From Candidatus Thiodiazotropha endoloripes (GTDB lineage: Bacteria > Pseudomonadota > Gammaproteobacteria > Chromatiales > Chromatiaceae), in assembly GCA_001709035.1 (NCBI GenBank), contig LVKA01000011.1, positions 806,001-870,000 on the forward strand: 64,000 nt of DNA, given 5' to 3'. Under the pieces are notes generated by a model. It was not told where the DNA came from and did not search any database. It saw only the letters and a list, made by a program, of their open reading frames with translations. The position numbers and the translations under genes were made by a program. This document shows positions 42,934 through 52,116 of the stretch, piece by piece (position 1 is the stretch's first letter; every line of letters begins with the position of its first letter).

Positions 42934-43403
42934 TCCTGATTGTTCATCACTCTCTCCCAAAAACTGCCCCAGAATCCTTTTTGCTCCTCGATGCGATCCA
43001 GGCGTCGCTCGATGGCATTCATTCTGTCGTGGATCTCTGTGTCAAGCTGTAACAACTGACCGGCGGTTGCTGTGTCGTGTTGCTGCAAGACCAGCTGTTC
43101 CAGATATTGGGCGATGGACAATCCTTCCCGTTCAGCGCTGGCAACGATCGCGGCTTTCACATCATCCGACATCCCTTCCAGGTGCCAGGGATTGTGCGCC
43201 TTTTTCTTTACGCTGGGTTTCGCGTTCTGCTGCGCTGTTTGCGCTTTGGGTCTCTGTTTTTTCACCGTCGGCTTCTTCTTCTGTTTGTGTTTCAGGGTGA
43301 TCGGTTTCTGTGGCAGAGCTGAGTAGTCCCGTTTCGGGCGCTTAGGGGGTTTGCTGGGTATGCTGGAGGAGGAGCTGGTGTTGTCGGGTGTTGTGTCTGT
43401 CAT
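42930..43403 (-). CDS. Lys-rich protein with ribbon-helix-helix-like domain
   Basis: A 157-aa protein. The first about 70 residues are Ser/Pro then Lys/Gln-rich and disordered. Residues about 77-107 (GMSDDVKAAIVASAEREGLSIAQYLEQLVL) look like a CopG/Arc-type ribbon-helix-helix half, and a short coiled coil follows (LDTEIHDRMNAIERRLDRIEEQ). A DNA-binding role is plausible. It overlaps the immunity gene tail-to-tail by 4 bp. Confidence 0.65.
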   Translation of the reverse strand: MTDTTPDNTSSSSSIPSKPPKRPKRDYSALPQKPITLKHKQKKKPTVKKQRPKAQTAQQNAKPSVKKKAHNPWHLEGMSDDVKAAIVASAEREGLSIAQYLEQLVLQQHDTATAGQLLQLDTEIHDRMNAIERRLDRIEEQKGFWGSFWERVMNNQD

Positions 43404-43708
43404 GGTCTTGACTGCGCCGCAGAATCGGTGGTGAAAAATTCCATTCGGTTCCCATTCAATGGCGCTGGGTGAGAGAGGCCATTCCGCCGGGGTTGGCTGA
43501 AGTTTAGCGGAAACTGGAGCAGGGGGGCTAAAAAATTATCGCAGGGGTGTCAGATATCCAGGTTCAGGATTCTGCTTTGACTGACCGACTGGCACAGTCG
43601 TCACCTCCACAGCAGACCTGAGTGGAGAGAATTTGGATGGCTCAGAGGGTCACAGATGGGTGCTGCCAAATGGCTTTGTTTGGCACCGCTTCCGTGTCCG
43701 TTGACTCC

Positions 43709-43807
43709 TCAGGTGACCAGGTTGATCAGGACGGAAACCATCCAGATTCCGGCGATGGCCAGGATCAGTGTGTCAATGGAGAGAATGTCGCGAATTGGCG
43801 TTTTCAT
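43709..43807 (-). CDS. Predicted 32-aa single-span membrane peptide
   Basis: The ORF reads MKTPIRDILSIDTLILAIAG then a second half ending SVLINLVT: a short basic cytoplasmic start and one transmembrane helix (about residues 11-30). The ribosome binding site AGAGGTAACACC is well spaced from the ATG. Small hydrophobic proteins of this size are usually missed by gene callers. The reading rests on the ribosome binding site and topology only; no homologue is known to me. Confidence 0.55.
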   Translation of the reverse strand: MKTPIRDILSIDTLILAIAGIWMVSVLINLVT

Positions 43808-44078
43808 GGTGTTACCTCTATTACTGCTATCGGTATACCGGTACTGGGTTGTGTCAGAACCTGTGACTTATTGGGATAAAATCGACGCTGTTGGTTCCCT
43901 GTTGCAAAACACCCTGGCGAGCTGTCCTTAGGAGTCCGGGTATCGGCCGTCAATTTCAGCATGACGCTTACCCTCTGTATCGGCAAGGTATAGAACTCAT
44001 TAATCTCTGGCATTGAAAAATATCAATTGAGCGCTCTTTAGAATTGGCTCAGCCTATGTGGCGCAGATTTTGTGGGGC

Positions 44079-44107
44079 TTGTCACAGTGGGCATAAGAAT
44101 TTAAAGT
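44079..44107 (+). promoter_or_regulatory. Probable rnpB promoter
   Basis: TTGTCA (44079-44084) and TAAAGT (44102-44107) separated by 17 nt place transcription start at about 44113, where the RNase P RNA helix P1 begins. Confidence 0.5.
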
Positions 44108-44109
44108 GT

Positions 44110-44484
44110 GGCAGGGAGTTGGCCAGACAGTCGCTGATTACCGCTTGCGGTAGACAGAGGAAAGTCCGGGCTCCGGCGGGCAGGGTGCCAGGTAACGCCT
44201 GGGAGGCGAAAGCCTACGGAGAGTGCCACAGAAAATATACCGCCAGCGGCTCTGCTGCTGGTAAGGGTGAAATGGTGCGGTAAGAGCGCACCGCATCCCT
44301 GGCAACAGGGGTGGCAGGGTAAACCCCACCCGGAGCAAGACCAAATAGAGGAACAGGCCGGTCTCTGACTGAGCCAAGTGCGCCCCCACTGTTCCTGGGT
44401 AGGTTGCTTGAGGTGTGTGGTGACGCACATCCCAGATGAATGGCTGTCCTTGACAGAACCCGGCTTATCGGCCGACTCCCTCCA
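44110..44484 (+). ncRNA. rnpB: RNase P RNA (type A)
   Basis: Catalytic RNA of RNase P, which matures tRNA 5' ends. Conserved cores are intact: GAGGAAAGTCCGGGCTCC, GGGCAGGGTGCCAGGTAACG, GGTAAGGGTGAAA, GTGCGGTAAGAGCGCACCG, AAACCCCACCCGGAGCAAGA with CCAAATAG, and AGATGAATGGCTGTCC then GACAGAACCCGGCTTATCGG. Helix P1 pairs GGGAGTTGGCC (44114-44124) with GGCCGACTCCC (44470-44480). Ends are estimated from P1. It lies about 250 bp upstream of mraZ, an arrangement shared with pseudomonads. Confidence 0.97.
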
Positions 44485-44646
44485 CTTTACACCACAAGCT
44501 CCGTTCCTGGGGCCATATTTCTTAAGATTTTACTTTAGGTTTACTGGGCAGGCTTCTGTATTTCCAGCGGATAATTTTTGCTTTCAATCCGCTTTGCTTG
44601 GTGTGTGTAAACCACTGACCCTAAACGAATTTTTACACTATTCACC

Positions 44647-44700
44647 TTGACAGAAGGTGAGAGTGGGTCCTAATATGGAGAAAGGTGGATTAATGTGGGG
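44647..44700 (+). promoter_or_regulatory. mraZ/dcw promoter with candidate MraZ boxes
   Basis: TTGACA (44647-44652) and TAATAT (44671-44676), 18-nt spacer. Overlapping and following it are TGGAG, TGGAT and TGGGG starting at 44676, 44686 and 44696, an exact 10-bp period, plus TGGGT at 44664. MraZ is known to bind three TGGGN repeats spaced 5 nt apart at its own promoter, so these are likely autoregulatory sites (two of the three are TGGA rather than TGGG). Confidence 0.65.
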
Positions 44701-44736
44701 AAAAAGGGAAAATAACGCCGGCAGAGGGGCAACGAT

Positions 44737-45192
44737 TTGTTTCGAGGGATTTCATCGCTCAATTTGGATACGAAAGGGCGGCTCGCGATACCAACCCGGT
44801 ATCGGGAGCAGCTCGTGGACGTGTGCGCCTCCGAATTAGTGATAACCGCCGATATGGATCACTGTCTGCTGATCTATCCCAAACCCACATGGCTTGAAAT
44901 CGAAAAGAAGCTGGTGGCCATGCCGACCTTCGATGCGGCTGCGCGAAATATGCAGCGTCTCTACATCGGTAGTGCTGCCGAATTGGAGATGGATGGTCAG
45001 GGTCGGATTCTGCTGCCTCCGGCATTGCGTAAGTTCGCCGCGCTCGACAAGAAGGTCGCACTGGTCGGTCAGATGAATAAATTTGAGTTATGGGATGAAG
45101 AGACCTGGAAGTCCAAGCAGGAGGACTGGCTGAAGAGTGTGGATCTGACAGATCTCAATCTACCGCCAGAGTTCAAGTCTCTTTCAATCTGA
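44737..45192 (+). CDS. mraZ: Transcriptional regulator MraZ
   Basis: A 151-aa protein with two AbrB-like domains that represses the dcw operon. [23 protein letters not shown] and [19 protein letters not shown] are the two conserved repeats. The start is TTG at 44737 (FRG block immediately after), with GAGGGG 8 nt upstream; a TTG start may lower its yield. The TGA overlaps the rsmH ATG. Confidence 0.95.
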   Translation: MFRGISSLNLDTKGRLAIPTRYREQLVDVCASELVITADMDHCLLIYPKPTWLEIEKKLVAMPTFDAAARNMQRLYIGSAAELEMDGQGRILLPPALRKFAALDKKVALVGQMNKFELWDEETWKSKQEDWLKSVDLTDLNLPPEFKSLSI

Positions 45193-46121
45193 TGGCTCAG
45201 GAGCATCTTTCGGTACTGTTGCAGGCTTCTGTTGAGGCGCTGAAGGTTGAACCGATGGGCATTTATATGGATGCCACATTCGGGCGGGGTGGCCATAGCC
45301 GGCTGATCCTCGAGGGATTGGGTGAACATGGGCGATTGATCGGGATCGACAGGGATCCTCAGGCCGTGGCTCATGGTGAGCAATTGTTTGCACATGATAA
45401 CCGCTTTCGAATGGTACAGGAGAACTTTGCCATGCTTGCGGAGGTCGCTGAACAACAGGGTGTCGCGGGACAGGTGAATGGGATCTTGCTCGATCTCGGG
45501 GTCTCCTCACCCCAGTTGGATCAGGCGCAGCGCGGCTTCAGTTTCATCCAGGACGGGCCTTTGGATATGCGCATGGACCCAAGTCGTGGGGTGTCGGCGG
45601 CAGAGTGGCTGGTGAAAGCTGAGAGCCGGGAGATTGCTCAGGTGCTGAAAACCTATGGTGAGGAGCGTCATGCCAAGCGCATTGCCCGTGCCATTGTCGA
45701 GGCAAGGGTGGAGCAGCCGATTGAGACCACAGCTCGGTTGGCGGAGCTGGTGAGCCAGGCCAATCCTTCTTGGGAGAAAGGTAAGCATCCGGCAACCCGG
45801 AGTTTTCAGGCGATCCGCATTTTTATTAATGGTGAACTCGACGCATTGAGGCAGACCCTCGATGGTGTCATTGATGTATTGGCCCCGGGGGGCAGGTTGG
45901 TAGTGATCAGTTTTCACTCTTTGGAGGACCGCATCGTCAAGCGGTTCATGAGGGATCAGGCCAAAGGCGACCCATTTCCACCGGGTGTGCCGGTGACTGA
46001 CGATCAGCGGCAACCCAAATTGCGTCTGGTGGGTAAGGCGATAACTCCTGATGAAGCTGAGACCGGCGCCAATCCAAGGGCGCGCAGTGCGGTATTGCGC
46101 GTTGCGGAGCGGTGTCTGTGA
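45192..46121 (+). CDS. rsmH: 16S rRNA (cytosine(1402)-N(4))-methyltransferase RsmH (MraW)
   Basis: SAM-dependent methyltransferase acting on C1402 of 16S rRNA (309 aa). Motifs: [64 protein letters not shown] and [16 protein letters not shown]. Standard length and position as the second dcw gene. Its 3' end overlaps the GTG of ftsL. Confidence 0.97.
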   Translation: MAQEHLSVLLQASVEALKVEPMGIYMDATFGRGGHSRLILEGLGEHGRLIGIDRDPQAVAHGEQLFAHDNRFRMVQENFAMLAEVAEQQGVAGQVNGILLDLGVSSPQLDQAQRGFSFIQDGPLDMRMDPSRGVSAAEWLVKAESREIAQVLKTYGEERHAKRIARAIVEARVEQPIETTARLAELVSQANPSWEKGKHPATRSFQAIRIFINGELDALRQTLDGVIDVLAPGGRLVVISFHSLEDRIVKRFMRDQAKGDPFPPGVPVTDDQRQPKLRLVGKAITPDEAETGANPRARSAVLRVAERCL

Positions 46122-46390
46122 GCGTTAGCGGAAAAGTGCTCTTTTCACTGCTGGTGCTGGCAGTGCTGATATCGGCAATCGGGGTTGTCTATAGCAAGTA
46201 TCTCAGCAGAAAACATTTTGTCGCCTTGCAGGAGTTGCAGGCGGAACAGGAGCGCATTGGTGTTGAGTGGGGCAGGTTGCAGCTTGAGGAGAGCACCCTG
46301 GCAACTCACTCGGTGGTTGAACGCAAAGCGCGGGACGGTTTGAAGATGCATCTGCCCGACTTTACCGAAATCGTAGTCATTAAACATTGA
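46118..46390 (+). CDS. ftsL: Cell division protein FtsL
   Basis: A 90-aa bitopic division protein that joins FtsB and FtsQ and activates FtsWI. Transmembrane helix at about residues 6-26 ([19 protein letters not shown]), then a leucine-zipper-like coiled coil ([23 protein letters not shown]) and [20 protein letters not shown] at 46118 (GTGA overlap with rsmH) is preferred over the in-frame GTG at 46112, because GGAG lies at a better distance. Confidence 0.93.
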   Translation: MSVSGKVLFSLLVLAVLISAIGVVYSKYLSRKHFVALQELQAEQERIGVEWGRLQLEESTLATHSVVERKARDGLKMHLPDFTEIVVIKH

Positions 46391-46392
46391 AT

Positions 46393-48129
46393 ATGGCCAA
46401 CCGGAAGAAAAAAAAGGCACAGCAGGCGGAGATTATCCGGCAACCGAGCTATCGGGCCCGGCGCTTCACTGTGCTTGCTGTGTTGGCCCTGGCCTATGTC
46501 TCGCTGATCTGGCAGTCGGTGGATCGGCAGGTCTTCGAGACCGCTTTTCTTCAGGAGCAGGGGGAGCGCCGTTATCTGCGTACCATGAAGGTCAGCGCCA
46601 GTCGGGGCATGATCACCGATCGCAACGGTGAGCCGCTGTCGATCAGTACACCGGTCAAGAGTGTGGTGGCCAATCCACGGGTGGTGAAGAGCGACAACCA
46701 GACCATCGGTGCGCTCGCTTCAATTCTCGATCTGAATCCGGATCGTCTGCGTCGTCAGCTCTCCAGTGATCGCAGCTTCGTCTATCTGAAGCGCCGCATC
46801 AATCCGGATCAGGCTGAAAAGGTCGCAGCGCTTGAGATCAAGGGGCTGGATCTGCAATCGGAGTATCGTCGCTTCTATCCCAGCGGTGAAGTGATGTCGC
46901 ACATCGTCGGTTTCACCAACATCGACGACCAGGGCCAGGAGGGGATGGAGTTGGCCTATGACCAGTGGCTCAGTGGTACCCCGGGGGCCAAGCGGGTGAT
47001 CAAGGATGGCAGTGGTCGGGTGGTCAATCAGGTGGAGAATATCCAGAGCCCCGCTCCAGGTAAGGATCTGACCCTGAGTATCGATCGCAGACTGCAGTTC
47101 CTCGCCTATCGGGAACTCAAGGCGGCGGTGGCCAAACATCGCGCCCGATCCGGTTCTGTGGTGATCCTCGATGCGCAGAATGGTGAGATTCTGGCGATGG
47201 TCAACAGCCCCGCCTACAATCCCAATGACCTGCAGGATCGACGTTCAAGCAAGCTGCGCAATCGCTCGGTGACCGATGTCTTCGAACCAGGCTCCACCAT
47301 TAAGCCTTTTGCGGTGGCTGCGGCGATGGAGCAGGGCAAGTTCAGGCCGACCACACCGATCGATGTCTCGCCCGGTTATATGAAGGTGGGTCGCTATCTG
47401 GTGCGGGATCATCGTAACTACGGCATGATCGATGTGGCCACGGTGCTGCGTAAATCAAGTAACGTGGGCGCCAGCAAGATTGCCCTGTCGATGCCGCCGG
47501 AAAACCTCTGGCAGCTCTATACCAAGCTGGGATTCGGTTCCAGTCCGGAGTCGCTTTTTCCGGGAGAGTCGAGTGGTCGTTTGCCCCATTTTTCCGATTG
47601 GTCTTCGTTTGAGCAGGCCACCCTCTCATTTGGTTATGGTCTCTCGGTCACCCCGTTGCAGCTGGCCCGGGCCTATTCGGTGCTGGCCAATGATGGGGAG
47701 CGCTTGCCGGTCTCTCTGCTGAAGCAGGATCAGCAACCTGTCGGTGAGCGGGTATTGCGCCAGAGCACCGCAAGAAGTGTGGTTGCGATGCTTGAATCGG
47801 TTGTCAGTCGTGACGGATCGGCCCCCCTGGCGGCGGTGCCCGGCTACCGGGTTGCCGGTAAAACCGGGACTGCCAAGAAATCGGTCGCCGGTGGTTATGC
47901 GGAAGATAAGTATCTCTCCCTGTTCGTCGGTATGGCTCCGGCCACCCGGCCACGCCTGGTGATGGCGGTGTTCATCGACGAACCCGGCGGCGAGGAGTAT
48001 TACGGAGGTGCGGTTGCCGGTCCGGTCTTCTCCAAGGTAATGAGCGGTGCTCTGCGGTTGATGAATATCCCGCCGGACAAGCCCTGGCATGACGATAAGC
48101 TGATGGCCCGACTCGGAGAGCAGGAATGA
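46393..48129 (+). CDS. ftsI: Peptidoglycan D,D-transpeptidase FtsI (PBP3)
   Basis: Septal class B penicillin-binding protein (578 aa). Lys-rich cytoplasmic start, one membrane helix (FTVLAVLALAYVSLIW), the pedestal domain with RGMITDRNGEPLSIS, and the transpeptidase domain with active-site Ser in FEPGSTIKPF (SxxK), KSSNVG (SxN) and VAGKTGTAKK (KTG). All three catalytic motifs are intact. ATG at 46393; an upstream in-frame TTG at 46387 is unlikely. It cross-links septal strands made by FtsW. ATGA overlap with murE. Confidence 0.97.
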   Translation: MANRKKKKAQQAEIIRQPSYRARRFTVLAVLALAYVSLIWQSVDRQVFETAFLQEQGERRYLRTMKVSASRGMITDRNGEPLSISTPVKSVVANPRVVKSDNQTIGALASILDLNPDRLRRQLSSDRSFVYLKRRINPDQAEKVAALEIKGLDLQSEYRRFYPSGEVMSHIVGFTNIDDQGQEGMELAYDQWLSGTPGAKRVIKDGSGRVVNQVENIQSPAPGKDLTLSIDRRLQFLAYRELKAAVAKHRARSGSVVILDAQNGEILAMVNSPAYNPNDLQDRRSSKLRNRSVTDVFEPGSTIKPFAVAAAMEQGKFRPTTPIDVSPGYMKVGRYLVRDHRNYGMIDVATVLRKSSNVGASKIALSMPPENLWQLYTKLGFGSSPESLFPGESSGRLPHFSDWSSFEQATLSFGYGLSVTPLQLARAYSVLANDGERLPVSLLKQDQQPVGERVLRQSTARSVVAMLESVVSRDGSAPLAAVPGYRVAGKTGTAKKSVAGGYAEDKYLSLFVGMAPATRPRLVMAVFIDEPGGEEYYGGAVAGPVFSKVMSGALRLMNIPPDKPWHDDKLMARLGEQE

Positions 48130-49667
48130 TGACGGCCAGAGAGATTACTGAGACGCACTGGCTCACCACATTGCTGGCTGGTCTGGCGGATCTGCCGTCG
48201 GAGCAGGATCGGCAGATCGGCGGTCTCTGTCTGGACAGTCGCCAACTGGTCGAGGGGGATCTGTTCCTGGCTTGCGCCGGAACCCGCCAGCATGGTCTGG
48301 CGTATGCCGAGCAGGCGATCGCCCAGGGTGCTGAAGCGATTGTTTGGGAGCCGGATGGTGGTGAGGGTGATCGGCTGGCCGGAGAGCTGCAAAATTGCGC
48401 TCTGCCCTTGATCAAGGTTGCCAATCTTTCCCGCTCTCTCAGTGAGATCGCCGGTCGTTTCTATGACAACCCCAGCCGGGCAATGACCCTCTACGGAATA
48501 ACCGGTACCAACGGCAAGACCAGCATCTGTCAGCTGCTGGCGCAGGCGCTGGAAAGCGAACACCCCTGTGGCATGGTGGGTACCCTGGGTGCCGGCCTGC
48601 CCGGACAGCTGGAAACCACCGGTATGACAACTCCGGATGCGGTGAGTGTGCAGCAGATCCTCTCTCGGCTGTTGGGGCAGGGCGCCAAATCGGTGGCGAT
48701 GGAGGTCTCCTCTCACGCATTGGACCAGTACCGGGTGGATAGGGTGGCCTTCGATTGCGCCATCTTCACCAACCTCAGTCGCGACCATTTTGACTATCAC
48801 GGCAGCCTGGAAAACTACAGCAATGCCAAGCGCCGGCTGTTTCAACTGCCTGAGCTCGGTCGTGCGGTAATCAATCTGGATGACCCCTTTGGTCGCCAGC
48901 TGGCTGAATCTCTCTGCCAGAAGATGCCTGTGTATGGATACAGCATCGAACCCGACAGCACGCTGCCGGACGGAGTGCAGGGCTGGGTTCGGGCAACCAG
49001 TCTACAGGCCACCGGTGAAGGCTTGAGTCTCTCGGTTTCAACCCCGGCGGGAGAGAGCCGCTTGGAGAGTGGCCTGCTGGGGCGTTTCAATGGCGCCAAT
49101 CTGCTGGCTGTGTTGAGTGTGTTGCTGATCACTGGCTGGCCACTTGAACGGGCGGTTGCGGTTCTGGCGAAGCTCTCCACCGTGCCGGGCCGAATGGAAC
49201 GCTTTGGTGATTCCGGCAAACCGACCGTGGTGGTCGATTATGCGCATACTCCGGATGCCCTGGAGAAGGCCCTGCAGGCGCTGCGGCTGCACTGCGCAGG
49301 TCAATTGATTGTTGTCTTCGGTTGTGGTGGAGACCGGGATCCCGGCAAGCGTCCGATGATGGGTGAGGTGGCGGCAAGCGAAGCTGACCTCTGCTATCTG
49401 ACCGATGACAATCCACGCAGTGAATCGAGTGCCGAGATCATCAAGCAGATTCTTGCCGGTATGCCCAATGTGGATCAAGTTGAGGTGGAAGCCGACCGGG
49501 GTAAGGCGATCCGCCAGGCGGTCTCCGCCGCCAAACCCGGTGACCTGGTGCTGGTGGCAGGCAAGGGGCATGAGGATTATCAGTTGGTGGCTGACCAGGT
49601 TTTGCACTTCGATGATCGGGAAGTGGTTCAGGCGGCCCTGGCCGGGTGGCAGGAGGGGGCGATATGA
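48126..49667 (+). CDS. murE: UDP-MurNAc-tripeptide synthetase MurE
   Basis: Mur ligase adding the third stem residue to UDP-MurNAc-L-Ala-D-Glu (513 aa). ATP site GITGTNGKTSICQLLA, FTNLSRDHFDYHG, and the DNPR motif in LTDDNPRSES, which marks specificity for meso-diaminopimelate as in other Gram-negatives. VVDYAHTPDALEKAL and GCGGDRDPGKRPMM are also diagnostic. Coupled to ftsI and murF by short overlaps. Confidence 0.97.
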   Translation: MMTAREITETHWLTTLLAGLADLPSEQDRQIGGLCLDSRQLVEGDLFLACAGTRQHGLAYAEQAIAQGAEAIVWEPDGGEGDRLAGELQNCALPLIKVANLSRSLSEIAGRFYDNPSRAMTLYGITGTNGKTSICQLLAQALESEHPCGMVGTLGAGLPGQLETTGMTTPDAVSVQQILSRLLGQGAKSVAMEVSSHALDQYRVDRVAFDCAIFTNLSRDHFDYHGSLENYSNAKRRLFQLPELGRAVINLDDPFGRQLAESLCQKMPVYGYSIEPDSTLPDGVQGWVRATSLQATGEGLSLSVSTPAGESRLESGLLGRFNGANLLAVLSVLLITGWPLERAVAVLAKLSTVPGRMERFGDSGKPTVVVDYAHTPDALEKALQALRLHCAGQLIVVFGCGGDRDPGKRPMMGEVAASEADLCYLTDDNPRSESSAEIIKQILAGMPNVDQVEVEADRGKAIRQAVSAAKPGDLVLVAGKGHEDYQLVADQVLHFDDREVVQAALAGWQEGAI

Positions 49668-51031
49668 ACAGTCTCAGCCTTGCCGAAGTGGCGCTGGAGC
49701 TGGAAGCCGTGCATCAGGGAGCCGATCTGCGCTTTCATTCGGTCAGCACCGATACCCGGACGATTCAGCCCGGAGATCTGTTTGTCGCCTTGAGCGGCCC
49801 CAATTTCGATGGCCACCGGTTTATCGGTCAGGCGATGGAGAAGGGGGCGGTGGCGGCCATGGTCAGCGAGCTGCAGGCTGGTGAGCTTCCCCAGCTGCAG
49901 GTGACCGATACCCGCATCGGCCTGGGACGTCTGGCTGCTTTCTGGCGGGACCGATTTGAGGTGCCAATTGTTGCCGTCACCGGCAGTAACGGTAAAACCA
50001 CCGTCAAAGAGCTGCTCGCTTCCATTCTTGGAATCCGGGGTAGTGTGCTGGCCACCCAAGGCAACCTGAACAATGAGATCGGACTGCCTTTGACTCTGTT
50101 ACGGCTGCAGGATGAGCCGTGTGCGGTGATCGAGATGGGCGCCAATCATCCCGGCGAGATCGGATATTTAAGTCAGATCACCCGTCCCGATGTGGCGCTG
50201 ATCAACAACGCGGGGGCAGCCCACCTTGAAGGCTTTGGGGATCTGACCGGTGTGGCCCATGCCAAGGGTGAGATCCTGAGTGGCTTGAAAGCCACCGGAG
50301 TCGGGGTGCTGAATGCGGATGATCGCTTTTTTCCGCTCTGGCGGGAGCTGTGCGGTGAACGTCATATGATCTCCTTCGGTAGCTCGCCCAAGGCGGATGT
50401 GCAGAGCGATCTGAGTCAGGCCGGAATGCGCTGGTCGGAACAGGGATTTCAGAATCATATGCAGGTCAGTTATCGGGGTGAGCAGTTTGCGGTGCAGCTC
50501 TCACTGGCCGGTCGGCATAACCTGATGAATGCCCTGGCGGCGATCGCTGCAGCATTGGCAATGGAGTGTGACATTGAACAGATCCAGATGGGATTGGCCG
50601 GGGTGCAGGCCGTGGCAGGGCGTCTGCGCTTGCACCATACCTCCGCCGGTTATCGGTTGATCGATGACAGCTACAACGCCAATCCGGATTCCGTGGATGC
50701 GGCAATCGAGGTGCTGCGCGGCGCCACGGGTACCCGCTATCTGGTACTCGGGGATCTGGCGGAGCTGGGAGATGAAGCCGCCGCCTTGCACGCCGGTATC
50801 GGTGAGCGGGCCAGACAGGCTGGGCTGGAGCACCTCTACTCCTTGGGCGAGTTGAGTCGCGGGGCCGTGCAGAGTTTTGGTGATGGAGGGAAAGCCTTTA
50901 GCGAACTGGATCAATTGGTGGATGCGTTGCATGCAGCAGCCCGAACCGGTGATGCGGTGCTGGTCAAGGGGTCTCGTAGCGCGGGCATGGACCGGGTGGT
51001 TGAGCGTTTGATGTCCGAGGGGAGGGGCTGA
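49664..51031 (+). CDS. murF: UDP-MurNAc-tripeptide:D-Ala-D-Ala ligase MurF
   Basis: Adds D-Ala-D-Ala to complete the pentapeptide precursor (455 aa). [16 protein letters not shown] at the N-terminus, ATP site [45 protein letters not shown] and [15 protein letters not shown]. Start at [11 protein letters not shown] (49664) with AGGAGGGGG upstream, overlapping the murE stop. Confidence 0.97.
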   Translation: MNSLSLAEVALELEAVHQGADLRFHSVSTDTRTIQPGDLFVALSGPNFDGHRFIGQAMEKGAVAAMVSELQAGELPQLQVTDTRIGLGRLAAFWRDRFEVPIVAVTGSNGKTTVKELLASILGIRGSVLATQGNLNNEIGLPLTLLRLQDEPCAVIEMGANHPGEIGYLSQITRPDVALINNAGAAHLEGFGDLTGVAHAKGEILSGLKATGVGVLNADDRFFPLWRELCGERHMISFGSSPKADVQSDLSQAGMRWSEQGFQNHMQVSYRGEQFAVQLSLAGRHNLMNALAAIAAALAMECDIEQIQMGLAGVQAVAGRLRLHHTSAGYRLIDDSYNANPDSVDAAIEVLRGATGTRYLVLGDLAELGDEAAALHAGIGERARQAGLEHLYSLGELSRGAVQSFGDGGKAFSELDQLVDALHAAARTGDAVLVKGSRSAGMDRVVERLMSEGRG

Positions 51032-51033
51032 TT

Positions 51034-52116
51034 GTGTTGTTATATCTGACTGAGTGGCTGGTGCAATTCGATGGGGGATTCCGGGTATTTCAGTATCTGA
51101 CCCTGAGAACCATCCTCGGTGTGCTGACCGCTCTGCTGATCTCCCTGGCGCTGGGGCCGATGATGATCCGTCGTTTGAGTTTTCATCAGATCGGCCAGAC
51201 GGTGCGGGACGATGGTCCGGAGACCCATTTTTCCAAAGCCGGCACACCCACCATGGGTGGCGCTCTGATTCTGGTGGCGATTGCCATTGCCACCCTGCTG
51301 TGGGCCGACCTGGACAATCGCTATGTCTGGATCGTACTGATTGTGACCCTGATCTTCGGCCTGATTGGCCTGGTGGATGATTACAAAAAGCTGGTGCTGA
51401 ATGATCCCAAAGGCCTGGCGGCGCGCTGGAAATACTTCTGGCAGTCGGTGGCCGGTCTGGGTGCTTCGGTGGTCTTCTTTGCCACCGCAACCTCACCGAC
51501 AGAAACGGCGCTGCTGATCCCCTACCTGAAGGATGTCTCGCTGGACCTGGGGCCAGTGTTCATTCTGTTCAGCTATCTGGTGATCGTCGGTTCATCGAAT
51601 GCGGTCAATCTGACCGACGGTCTGGATGGCCTGGCGATCCTGCCCACCGTGATGGTCGGGGGAGCGCTGGGGGTTATCGCCTATGCCACCGGCCATGCGG
51701 ATTTTGCCACCTATCTGAAGATTCCCTATCTCCCCGGGGTGGGGGAGTTGATTGTGTTTTGCGCCGCCCTGGTCGGCGCCGGCCTGGGATTTCTCTGGTT
51801 CAACACCTATCCCGCCCAGGTCTTCATGGGGGATGTGGGTGCGCTGGCGCTGGGTGCCGCTCTGGGTGTGGTTGCGGTGGCTGTGCGTCAGGAGATCGTG
51901 CTGTTCATCATGGGTGGGGTGTTTGTGATCGAGACTGTCTCGGTGGTGCTGCAGGTGGCCTCATTCAAGTTGACCGGCAAACGCATATTCCGAATGGCGC
52001 CACTGCATCACCATTTTGAATTGAAGGGCTGGCCCGAGCCTCGGGTAATCGTTCGTTTCTGGATCATCACCGTCATTCTGGTGCTGGTCGGTTTGGCGAG
52101 TTTGAAGATACGTTAA
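51034..52116 (+). CDS. mraY: Phospho-MurNAc-pentapeptide transferase MraY
   Basis: Ten-helix inner-membrane enzyme that transfers phospho-MurNAc-pentapeptide to undecaprenyl phosphate, making lipid I (360 aa). Active-site blocks: [21 protein letters not shown] (catalytic Asp pair), [14 protein letters not shown] and the [15 protein letters not shown] loop. GTG start at 51034, 2 bp after the murF stop. TAATG overlap with murD. Confidence 0.98.
   Translation: MLLYLTEWLVQFDGGFRVFQYLTLRTILGVLTALLISLALGPMMIRRLSFHQIGQTVRDDGPETHFSKAGTPTMGGALILVAIAIATLLWADLDNRYVWIVLIVTLIFGLIGLVDDYKKLVLNDPKGLAARWKYFWQSVAGLGASVVFFATATSPTETALLIPYLKDVSLDLGPVFILFSYLVIVGSSNAVNLTDGLDGLAILPTVMVGGALGVIAYATGHADFATYLKIPYLPGVGELIVFCAALVGAGLGFLWFNTYPAQVFMGDVGALALGAALGVVAVAVRQEIVLFIMGGVFVIETVSVVLQVASFKLTGKRIFRMAPLHHHFELKGWPEPRVIVRFWIITVILVLVGLASLKIR

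Larger units (their letters stand above)
43404..44109. other. Intergenic region upstream of rnpB
   Basis: About 700 bp. Contains the 32-codon minus-strand gene at 43709-43807 and the rnpB promoter at its right end. Plus-strand ORFs here (for example 43622-43879) lack ribosome binding sites and look accidental. Confidence 0.45.

Noticed and set aside
43622-43931. Plus-strand ORFs of 85 and 91 aa upstream of rnpB
   Set aside because: No ribosome binding site; the minus-strand 32-codon ORF in the same place has better signals.
44101-44430. ORFs of about 100 aa on the minus strand at 44.1-44.4 kb
   Set aside because: They overlap the highly conserved RNase P RNA.
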